NCBI RefSeq assembly: GCF_009735585.1
Contig: NZ_VJVW01000001.1
Coordinates: forward strand, 729,698 to 793,697
Length of the DNA stretch: 64,000 bases
Reading direction: 5' to 3'
Source: Christiangramia aestuarii
Lineage (GTDB): Bacteria > Bacteroidota > Bacteroidia > Flavobacteriales > Flavobacteriaceae
Part shown: positions 52,500-61,300 of the stretch, piece by piece
How the letters are laid out: each line of letters opens with the position of its first letter
Position numbering within the stretch: the first letter of the stretch is position 1
The notes under the pieces: model-generated
The model's input: only the letters and a program-made list of their open reading frames with translations
Database searches by the model: none
Told to the model about the DNA's origin: nothing
Program-made: the position numbers and the translations under genes

Positions 52500-54962
52500 A
52501 TGAACTTTACCTACTACCTCAAAGCTATTCCTTCGGGAAGACTTGCCCTTAATCTTATAGCTATATTTTTCTCACTGGTTTTAACTGCATGTTCGGCAGA
52601 GGAAATAAGTCTGGAACTGGAAGAGGAGACTATAGAAGAAAACGATTTAACGCAGGAAGATAAACTCTCCACAACAACTTATAAGGGTATTTTTGCTACA
52701 AAAAGCGCTTCCACAAGAGGTGAATTCTTATTAAAGATACCTGGAGGAGTTAAGAATCTAAAAAACATCAATCAAGAATCAATAGGAAAATTGAGCATTA
52801 CCAGTGGTGAAAGCTTCATTGCTGAAGTTGCCGAAGTGAGGCAGGCCGAAAAAACTTCAGATGTAATGGTTCAATTTGACTCCGAGGATTTCAGCTTTAA
52901 GTTTACCGTAGATGAAAATAATAACCCTTTACTTTCAGATGTAGTTTTCAAGAAGCAGGAGGGTTCTATTATCGCTTCAGAACAAACCGCCAACAATACA
53001 GTGACTCCGGTAACAGGCACTTATAAGTGTACGAATTGCCAGGACCAGGATTCTCCATTAAATGGTATCGAACTGAACAACCAGGAAAGAACTTTTAACA
53101 TGCTTCTTACTACCATGGATGGCACGACCAGTATCGATATACAGGCGCTGGTTTTAAGCTTGCAAGAAACAGAATTGATCTCCCAGAGATCATGTACATC
53201 CAACTCAAATTATACCTTCTGTGTATATGGTAGTGGTTTAAATGGCACCAACGAAGATCTTGAATGGTCTGGAGTGCATCGGTATACCAGTGCCGAGAGT
53301 GGGAACACCTGTGCTACTCTTGCTGGAAACTTCACATTAAATTATCAGGATTTTGGCAAGATTGCGGGAGAGTTCAAAAGTGATTCTACATGCCCAGATA
53401 ACACCTATTTTATAAGTAACACTGGAAACGACAATAATACCGGTTTATCTCCCGAAGATGCCTGGAATAGCATTGCCAATTTAAATGAGATAGACCTTCA
53501 ACCCGGAGATCAGATTCTTTTTAAAGGAGGAGAAGAGTTTTCTGGGAACCTTTATCTTGATTCCAATGATGCGAACAATAGTGCAAATCCTGTGCTAATC
53601 TCCTCTTATGGTTCAGGCACTGCTACCATTAACGCAGGCGATGATTTCGGAATCTATGCCTACAATACATCAGGTGTTAAAATAGACAAGCTCATAATAA
53701 AAGGAAGCGGCATGAACCTCAACACCAATTCTGGCATCATGTTCTATAACGACCTTGACGGAGATATTAAGCTAGACCTAATCGAGATTACCAATACAGA
53801 GGTTTATGGTTTCAAGGATTATGGTATTGTGATTGGAGCCTATAACCGGAATTCCGGTTACTCTAATGTACTCATTGAAAACAACCGTGTTCATGACTGC
53901 CTGGATACCGGTATTGCTTCCTACGGACATTTTTCGTCAAGTAAAACAGGTTATGCACATTCAAATATAATAGTTCGAAACTGCGAGGTTTTCAACATTA
54001 AAGGATACGACAGAAACAAGCACTCCGGCAATGGAATAGTATTAGCCGATGTCCAGAATTCTGTTATTGAACATTCAACGGTTTACGATTGCGGAAGTGG
54101 AAACACGAACTGCGGTGGCCCCGTTGGTATCTGGTACTGGGATGCAGACCAGGTAACCATCCAGTATTCTGAAGTTTACAATATGAGCTCAGGATCGGGT
54201 TGTGACGGGGGCGGATTTGATTTTGACGGAGGCGTGACCAATGGTGTTATGCAGTACAATTACTCGCACGATAATGATGGTGCTGGTTTTATGGCAGGTC
54301 AGTTTGGAGGTGCCAGGCCTATGAAGAATATTACCATTAGGTATAATATTAGTCAGAACGATGCGGCGACAAATGGTGGGAGCGTTTACCTATTTAATGG
54401 AAACAATAATTCCATGAGCGATATTTATGTTTATAATAACACGCTCTACCTAAGCGAACAGACCAGCAACAGGGCTTCAGCGAACATAAGGTATATTTAC
54501 TGGAAGCCTGTAAGAGAGAATATCAATTTTTTCAATAACATACTTTATGCGGCTAACGGAGCTGATCTTATAAGCATACCTGAAGGATATGACGGTTACT
54601 TTGCCGGAAACCTTTATTATTCAGATTCAGATTTCAGCATTAATTATAAAGGCAATATTTATAATTCTTTGGAAAGTTTCAGAAACACGGGGAACGAGAT
54701 CTACAATGGCGCTAGTTCCGGCACTGAAGCCAACCCGCTACTGAAAAATCCTGGGAAAGGAGGAATTATAGGCTATGGAAATAAAGTCTCGAACCTCGAT
54801 GCCTATTTAATTCAGTCTTCTTCACCAGCGATTAACACTGGAATTGAAATCACCGAGCCAGGCAGCAGGGATTTTTACGGAAACGTGCTTTCAGGCTTTT
54901 CTAACGATATTGGAGCTCATCAGGTAGATGTTACCAAAAGCCAGGAAGTAGCAATGAAATAG
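52500..54962 (+). CDS. Right-handed parallel beta-helix lipoprotein
   Basis: An 820-residue surface lipoprotein: the signal ends LVLTAC with Cys31, followed by an acidic stretch (EEISLELEEETIEEN). Residues of about 50-295 form an N-terminal region I do not recognise, with CKCTNC-like cysteine pairs. From about residue 300, YFISNTGNDNNTGLSPEDAW starts a pectate-lyase-like beta-helix with repeated short strands and Asn/Gly turns (VLIENNRVHDCLDTGI, NIIVRNCEVFNIKG). Such domains are often polysaccharide lyases or hydrolases, but no catalytic residues are certain. No SusC/SusD genes are near. A terminator follows. Confidence 0.8.
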   Translation: MNFTYYLKAIPSGRLALNLIAIFFSLVLTACSAEEISLELEEETIEENDLTQEDKLSTTTYKGIFATKSASTRGEFLLKIPGGVKNLKNINQESIGKLSITSGESFIAEVAEVRQAEKTSDVMVQFDSEDFSFKFTVDENNNPLLSDVVFKKQEGSIIASEQTANNTVTPVTGTYKCTNCQDQDSPLNGIELNNQERTFNMLLTTMDGTTSIDIQALVLSLQETELISQRSCTSNSNYTFCVYGSGLNGTNEDLEWSGVHRYTSAESGNTCATLAGNFTLNYQDFGKIAGEFKSDSTCPDNTYFISNTGNDNNTGLSPEDAWNSIANLNEIDLQPGDQILFKGGEEFSGNLYLDSNDANNSANPVLISSYGSGTATINAGDDFGIYAYNTSGVKIDKLIIKGSGMNLNTNSGIMFYNDLDGDIKLDLIEITNTEVYGFKDYGIVIGAYNRNSGYSNVLIENNRVHDCLDTGIASYGHFSSSKTGYAHSNIIVRNCEVFNIKGYDRNKHSGNGIVLADVQNSVIEHSTVYDCGSGNTNCGGPVGIWYWDADQVTIQYSEVYNMSSGSGCDGGGFDFDGGVTNGVMQYNYSHDNDGAGFMAGQFGGARPMKNITIRYNISQNDAATNGGSVYLFNGNNNSMSDIYVYNNTLYLSEQTSNRASANIRYIYWKPVRENINFFNNILYAANGADLISIPEGYDGYFAGNLYYSDSDFSINYKGNIYNSLESFRNTGNEIYNGASSGTEANPLLKNPGKGGIIGYGNKVSNLDAYLIQSSSPAINTGIEITEPGSRDFYGNVLSGFSNDIGAHQVDVTKSQEVAMK

Positions 54963-54981
54963 ATAGTTGGAATGAATTATT

Positions 54982-55013
54982 AAAAAAGGCGATTCAAACG
55001 AATCGCCTTTTTT
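54982..55013. terminator. Bidirectional terminator after the beta-helix gene
   Basis: AAAAAAGGCGATTC (54982-54995) pairs with GAATCGCCTTTTTT (from 55000) around a 4-base loop. It lies 20 bases past the beta-helix stop and 20 bases past the stop of the convergent ctlX, so it serves both. Confidence 0.9.
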
Positions 55014-55032
55014 AATTTATTGTCTGTTTTAA

Positions 55033-55962
55033 TTATTCCGCTTTAGGAAGAAAAACCTCGGCCATCATACATCGGGCGCTTCCCCCTCCACAGGTTTCGA
55101 TCGTTTTTATCTCAGAACTAAGAATTTCACAATGCTTTTCTATTTGAGCCTTCTGCTCATCGGTAAGACACCTATGTGCCCTGGCGCTCATCACAAGATA
55201 TTTTTTATCCTTGCCCTGAACTTGCAGCATATTACCTGCAAATTCGTGCATCTGCTCCTCGGTAATCGAAATGATCTCCTTACCATCCATTTTCAGATGC
55301 TTTACCACATTCTTTCTCTCTTTCTTATCGTCTATGGTATCCAGGCAGATCACCGCAAACTCCTCGCCCACACACATCATCACATTGGTATGATAAATTG
55401 GGAGCCTTTTGTCCCCAACACTTTGATAAGCATTGAAAATTACAGGAGTGAATTCAAAATCTTCACAGAATTCTATCAAAAGATCCTCATCTGCCCGTGG
55501 AGAAATAGCACAATAGGCCTTTTGGTTCTGCCTATCCAGGATTAGACTACCGGTACCCTCAAGAAAAACATCATCTTCCTCGGCTCCCGTGTAATCCACA
55601 ATATCGGTAATCTTGAACCCTGCATTTTCCAGCTCAGCGAAATACTGCATCCTGCGCTCTTTCCTCCTGTTTTCGGCAAACATCGGGTAAAGAGCAACCT
55701 GTCCATCATCATGAAATGAAACCCAGTTGTTTGGGAAAATCGAATCTGGAGTATCATCTTCAGGAATGTCATCCACCACGATCACATTTACCCCTACCTC
55801 GCGTAATTTATCTACGAACAGATCGAACTCCTGGGTTGCGATCTCGTTGATATCATCACCTTCCAGCTTGGTCTGGAAGTAATTATTAACCGCTGTTTGC
55901 TCATTCATTCTGAAACCGACCGGTCTCACCATCAATATCGTATCTGTAATCTGTCTCATCAT
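55033..55962 (-). CDS. ctlX: Citrulline utilisation hydrolase CtlX-like (amidinotransferase fold)
   Basis: Guanidino-modifying pentein-fold enzyme of 309 residues. The start TDTILMVRPVGFRMNEQTAV matches the CtlX/FN0238-type family. Likely catalytic residues are E135 (LEGTGSL), H191 (YHTNVMM) and Cys298 (GGGSARCMMAEVF), with FPNNW near residue 78. CtlX of Francisella is reported to turn citrulline into ornithine; the reaction here is inferred. No signal peptide, so cytoplasmic. It starts 7 bases after the related gene upstream, in one operon. Confidence 0.83.
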   Translation of the reverse strand: MMRQITDTILMVRPVGFRMNEQTAVNNYFQTKLEGDDINEIATQEFDLFVDKLREVGVNVIVVDDIPEDDTPDSIFPNNWVSFHDDGQVALYPMFAENRRKERRMQYFAELENAGFKITDIVDYTGAEEDDVFLEGTGSLILDRQNQKAYCAISPRADEDLLIEFCEDFEFTPVIFNAYQSVGDKRLPIYHTNVMMCVGEEFAVICLDTIDDKKERKNVVKHLKMDGKEIISITEEQMHEFAGNMLQVQGKDKKYLVMSARAHRCLTDEQKAQIEKHCEILSSEIKTIETCGGGSARCMMAEVFLPKAE

Positions 55963-55969
55963 TTTTTTC

Positions 55970-56881
55970 TTAATCCCTAATTAAAGGTAAGGTTGAACAA
56001 CGCAACAAGCCTTCTTGCTTGGAGATCTCGGCATAGGGTACTTCTTCTACCGTGATGCCCTGACTTCTCAACCAGGTATTGAGCCTGGTAAATCCTTTTT
56101 CTGAAATTACCACATCTTCAGATATCGAGAAGATATTAGAATTCATCTGGTACATTTCGTCACGAGTAATATTATAAATGTTCGCGCTTCCGAAGAAGTC
56201 CACAAGCCATTGATATTCCTCCTCTATCAAAAATCCCTCCTTGTAAAGAATAGCTTTATCCTTACCAACCGGCTGAAAGCAACAATCAAGGTGCAAAGCA
56301 TTATCCTTAGCTACGGTATTGGATTTTTTAAGGCTAAAAGAAACCACTTTCTTTTCAGGAAATATTTTTTGAAGGGCTTCTACCGCTTTTAGATTGGTCC
56401 TGGCCGTAATAAAATCCTTATAATCTGCACCTTTATACGTTCCAACAAAAATGTGATCTCCCATAGGCATCACATCTCCTCCTTCTATATGAGCATCTTC
56501 AGGCAGATTTATCACCTTGGCCGGGTCTATTTGATTGATCACATGCTCAATGGCATCTATCTCCTGGTCGCGATCTGGCAGTATATTGGATTTTATGAAC
56601 TTATCCTCTATCACGAAAGCGATATCCCTGGTAAAGATCTGGTTATAATCCTCGATGAGTTTCGGCCTATAGACCTGCACATCATATTTCTTGAGCACTG
56701 AAGCAACAGCTTCCATCTCCTTCACCATATCCTCTTCCTTCGGATAGGTTCCTGCTTTTATATGTTCTTTAGACTTGGGATCGTAAGCTTCCTCCAGAGT
56801 TGGAATTGGCCCTATACTTTCGGCAGTACCCAGCACTACCGCCCTAAGTCTTGATGTTTCATTGGTAATATGCAAATTCAT
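55970..56881 (-). CDS. Arginine deiminase/amidinotransferase family protein
   Basis: A second pentein-fold enzyme (303 residues), only distantly similar to its neighbour. The N-terminal strand is RLRAVVLGTAESIG. TRDIAFVI follows, then E133 in HIEGGDVM, H197 in LHLDCCFQPVG and a near-terminal Cys295 in LLRCSTLPL, which together fit the Cys-His-Glu/Asp centre. It could be an arginine deiminase, amidinotransferase or dimethylarginine hydrolase. It is the first gene of a two-gene operon with ctlX, preceded by a perfect -7 box. I infer a short route from arginine-like guanidines through citrulline to ornithine. Confidence 0.8.
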   Translation of the reverse strand: MNLHITNETSRLRAVVLGTAESIGPIPTLEEAYDPKSKEHIKAGTYPKEEDMVKEMEAVASVLKKYDVQVYRPKLIEDYNQIFTRDIAFVIEDKFIKSNILPDRDQEIDAIEHVINQIDPAKVINLPEDAHIEGGDVMPMGDHIFVGTYKGADYKDFITARTNLKAVEALQKIFPEKKVVSFSLKKSNTVAKDNALHLDCCFQPVGKDKAILYKEGFLIEEEYQWLVDFFGSANIYNITRDEMYQMNSNIFSISEDVVISEKGFTRLNTWLRSQGITVEEVPYAEISKQEGLLRCSTLPLIRD

Positions 56882-56895
56882 ATCGCAAATTTTTG

Positions 56896-56903
56896 CAAAT
56901 ATA
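56896..56903 (-). promoter_or_regulatory. Putative -7 box for the two-gene guanidino hydrolase operon
   Basis: The minus strand reads TATATTTG, a perfect TAnnTTTG, 14 bases upstream of the ATG at 56881, so the leader would be very short. No usable -33 TTG. Confidence 0.5.
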
Positions 56904-57035
56904 ATAAAAGCCCCTGCCTAAAAATCATAATCCAGAGAAGATTATAGCTGCTTTTAACCTAAGCTAATGCCGTTTTCATATTCAGGCTTAGAACTAGTTT
57001 CTCTCAAGATTATAAAAATACTTTAATATATTAAC

Positions 57036-57043
57036 TAACTTTG
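57036..57043 (+). promoter_or_regulatory. Putative -7 box for the polysaccharide synthase operon
   Basis: TAACTTTG is a perfect TAnnTTTG. Transcription would start near 57050, which leaves ATT 57061, CTG 57070 or TTG 57097 as possible starts for the first gene. Confidence 0.45.
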
Positions 57044-57069
57044 GGACCGATACTGCAAAAATTTATTTT

Positions 57070-58380
57070 CTGAAAGAGCTTGGCATCAAAGTAATATTGG
57101 GGATTTTACTTGCCTTAAATTTCGCATGTAGTGAGTACGAATGCAAGAACCATTCGGCTACTGTCCATATTGAAGAAACCAGGGACGGGTTTAGGCTAAT
57201 TCGTAATGGCGAGCCCTATTATATAAAAGGTGGTGCAGCCAGTCCTGAATATCTAACCGAGCTTAGCGAAGCCGGTGGTAATACCGCACGTATTTATGAC
57301 ACTCTCTATCTTCGCCGCACCTTAGACCATGCGCAATCTTTAGGTCTGGCCGTAGTTGTAGACATCCCTCTGCCTAAAGTTTATATCGCTGAAGAATATT
57401 ACGAAAACGAAGAACTCTTCAGATTGATAAAAGCAGGGGTTGAGCCTTTAGTTCGTAAATTCCATGACCATCCGGCTCTGTTGTACTGGAACCTGGGTAA
57501 CGAGTTGTACTATCCCTACCTGTATGAGGTCTCTAAATTTCATGATAAATTCAATGAATTAATCGACCTTGTTCATTCAATTGATCCTAATCACCCCGTT
57601 AGCACCACCACGATTGGGGCCAATAAATCCAGGGTTCTTTCTATTCTTTCCAGGAGTCCGCAACTTGATTTTATATCATTTAATTCATTTGGGGTTCTAA
57701 GCAGTTTTTCAGATAAATTACGACCTATCTCTCCTATCTGGAAGGGTCCTCATGTGATCGCAGAATGGGGTGTAAACGGTCCCTGGGAGGCAAGAGTAAC
57801 GGAATGGAAGGCTCCCATTGAAGAAACCAGTACTAAAAAAGCAGAACAAATCAGGGAACGTTATTATAATTATATGGAACCAATGAAAGGAGAAGGTTCC
57901 ATAGGTAGTTTTATTTTTTACTGGGGCGCCAAAAATGAATATACACCTACCTGGTATAGCCTATTTGGGAAGGGACATCAAAAAACTCAGGCGGTTTTTG
58001 AATTATCTCAGATCTGGAAAAATACTAACGAAACCTTTCCCGGGCCAGTTCTTGAATATATTACTCTTAATGATGCAGGCGTAGGCAAAAACATAGTTCT
58101 ATCTCCCAATTCACTAGCAGAAGCAAAAGTGATTTTACCAGAAGAAAGAGACCAAGCGCTTACTTATGAGTGGGAAATACGAAAAGAGTCATGGTATGAT
58201 ACCGGGATAAGTGAAATAGAAACAGGAATAGATTTTTTTACCAAAGATCAAGTTGCAAAATTCAGGACTCCAAAAGAGGATGGCCCTTATCGCCTTTTTG
58301 TTTATCTAACAAATGGAACAGAATATTATGCCACTGCCAATATTCCTTTCTACGTCTTAAACCCGCAGGATGAGGAATAA
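57070..58380 (+). CDS. Clan GH-A glycoside hydrolase (GH2/GH5-like TIM barrel), lipoprotein
   Basis: Predicted beta-glycan hydrolase or transglycosylase anchored as a lipoprotein. The TIM barrel has the acid/base WNLGNE, whose Asn-Glu pair is the clan GH-A hallmark, and nucleophile Glu in VIAEWGVNG. The last roughly 90 residues form an Ig-like beta domain. The first normal start is TTG 57097, but that leaves only ten residues before the lipobox Cys (LNFAC). Starting at CTG 57070 gives MKELGIKVILGILLALNFAC, a textbook signal, so I place the start there tentatively. It overlaps the next gene by 11 bases and forms one operon with it. Confidence 0.82.
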   Translation: MKELGIKVILGILLALNFACSEYECKNHSATVHIEETRDGFRLIRNGEPYYIKGGAASPEYLTELSEAGGNTARIYDTLYLRRTLDHAQSLGLAVVVDIPLPKVYIAEEYYENEELFRLIKAGVEPLVRKFHDHPALLYWNLGNELYYPYLYEVSKFHDKFNELIDLVHSIDPNHPVSTTTIGANKSRVLSILSRSPQLDFISFNSFGVLSSFSDKLRPISPIWKGPHVIAEWGVNGPWEARVTEWKAPIEETSTKKAEQIRERYYNYMEPMKGEGSIGSFIFYWGAKNEYTPTWYSLFGKGHQKTQAVFELSQIWKNTNETFPGPVLEYITLNDAGVGKNIVLSPNSLAEAKVILPEERDQALTYEWEIRKESWYDTGISEIETGIDFFTKDQVAKFRTPKEDGPYRLFVYLTNGTEYYATANIPFYVLNPQDEE

Positions 58381-61300
58381 GATCCAGGAACCTACTAAAA
58401 ATGAAAACATGGTGATCAAATTTTTGATCCTCCTTGGTATTTTCAGTATCCTGAATTTTCTTTTTTTCTTTCTAAGACCTGAATTCCATGGCAATACTTT
58501 CTTATTCGTCCTTTTGGCGATCAGCCTTTTCTACGGAATGATTAAAAAATTATACTTATGGTACAATTATTCGAATATTTCTGTCCCCCAAGAACCCATA
58601 AAAACGAGGGAATTTAGTGTAGACGTACTTACAACTTACTTCCCGGGGGAACCTTACCAAATGACCATCACCACACTGGAGGCCATACTTAATATAAGTT
58701 ATCCTCATGAAACTTTTTTGTGTGATGAGGCCGATGATCCCTACCTGAAGGAGTTTTGCCAGAAACACGGCATTCACCATATTACCAGGGATAATCGTAT
58801 CGATGCAAAGGCAGGGAATATTAATAATGCCTTAAATAAAATTGCCAGAGGGGAAATAACGGTAATCCTTGATCCAGACCATATTCCCGATCCGGATTTC
58901 CTGGACAGGACCATTCCTTATTTTTCAGATCCGAAGATCGGTTTTGTGCAGACCGTTCAGGGATATTATAATACGAAAGAAACACTGGTTGCCCGAGGAG
59001 CTGCGGAACAAACCTTTCAGTTTTACGGCCCCATGATGATGACCCTCAATTCATATGGTGCGGTAAATGCAATTGGTGCTAACTGTGTTTTTAGAAGAGA
59101 GGCCCTGGACAGTATTGGAGGGCATGCCCCCGGGTTATGCGAGGACATGCATACGGCCATGAAACTTTACGCAAAGGGTTGGAAAGGGGTTTATGTTCCA
59201 AAGATCCTGGCTCAGGGATTAGCCCCATCTAATTTGACGAGTTATTTCAAACAACAGCTAAAATGGGCCCGGGGAACTTTTGACCTCTTATTTAAAGTGT
59301 ACCCTAAACTATTCAACAAATTCACTACTCGCCAAAAAATCCATTTTGGAGTTTTGCCATTGCATTATCTAAGTGGACTTATTTGTTTGATCAATTTCAT
59401 AATACCAATTATCTCACTCCTTTTTTCCATTACACCATGGAAGGGCAATGTGATAGACTTTGCCTTGGTTATCCTGCCTGTGATCATGAGTTCAATTTTA
59501 ATAAGGACATACATTCAGAAATGGGTGATCGAACGGAAAGAAAGAGGATTTCACATCATGGGAGGTCTTCTTGAAATAAATACCTGGTGGATCTACCTGC
59601 TTGGATTTTTCTATACCCTGATAGACAAAAACATCCCTTACCTGCCTACTCCAAAAGAAAATGAATTCGCCACGAATCTAAAAATAATCATACCTAATTT
59701 CGTTATAGCATTATTATCCCTGCTGGCGATCGTCATAGGCTTATCGAGAGATTTCACTCCTTTTATGATCGTAATGTCCGGGTTTGCCCTTTTCAATGCT
59801 ATCATCATGATTCTGGGGATCTATCTTACGGTCAAGGTCACAAACGAAAACAATATTCTAAAGGAAAATCTGAACAAAAAGGTACTCACAGAACTTAATA
59901 AAATTAGATTCAGCTTTCTAAGAGCTGGAAACTCCATTTTTGGCCTTAGCAGGTTTTTAGCCCTTCCCCTTCTGCTTATCATGGTGTCAGTCTCATTAGG
60001 ACTTAAACAGAAAAACGATCAGGCTAAATGGGATGATATCTCTTCCAGACCTCCTGAATTCAGCAACGAATTCTATCTGGGCATCTACCATCCAGACCGT
60101 GATACCGGAACGGTAGCCATTCAGGAAATTCGAGATATTGAACAACGACAAGAGGTTAATTTCGACATTATCTCTTTTTATATTGGATGGGACATATCGA
60201 ACAAAAATCATTTTCCGGTTGAACAGCTTGAGGCTATTCAGAATGAAAAGGCAGTTCCCATGATCACCTGGGAACCCTGGATCAAGATCGATTCCACAAT
60301 AGCCGATAAAAAGGAAACCAGAAGTATTCTCAAGCAAATTTCTTCCGGGAAATTCGATGATTATATCAGGTATTTTGGGCAGGAATTAGCCAGGTACGAC
60401 AAACCTGTTTTCCTAAGGTTCGCGCACGAATTTGATAACCCGCAATATCCATGGTCACGAACAAAAGGCAAACTTAACGAAGAATTCAAGGCAGCCTGGA
60501 AACATATATTTAATTTAATAAAGCAACAGGGTGCTCATAAAACAATATTTGTCTGGAATCCTTGGAAATCTGAAGACATGCATAAGTTTTACCCAGGAGA
60601 TGATTACGTGGACTGGGTAGGTATAACCCTTTTAAACTACGGAATATTGAACCAGAGAGGAAAGAATATTCCCTTCAGGCAACTTTATCAACCTTTTCAT
60701 GATAAGTTATACTGGTTTACCAGCAAACCGGTCATGTTAGCTGAATTTGGATCCATCAAATACCCTGAAGTGGACCAGTCTGAATGGTTAAAGGAGGCAT
60801 CGTACACATTACGGAAAGGTTTTTCTGAAATTTCAGCCGTAGTATTTTTCAACAGTGCTTATGACAACAATATCCCCGCCGGAAAGATCTACCTGGATAA
60901 ATATATCGACTGGACCACAGATTCTATCTCTTTATTCCAGCCAGAGAAATCGGCCATAGAACCTATTAAGGAAAAAGATAGTCTTAGCAGCTTCAGAAGC
61001 TCACCTGCCATTAGTTTCAAAAAACCTATTAAGGGAGTCCGCTACCGGAAAGGTATCAGATGGAAAGACAACTATCATGTTTTAAGCCGAAAAAACCTGC
61101 TCAGGGATTTCCGATTAATGCAGGAAAACGGAATCAACACTATACTATATCCTGGAGGGAATGTATATGACCATAATATCCTGAAATATTCTGAACAAGA
61201 GGATATCGGCTTGATCTACGATTTCAGCAGGTTTTACCTGGCTGATCAACTTGAGGATTCAGCAAAAATGGAAGAAACTAAGCAGGAGATCCTTGAAAAG

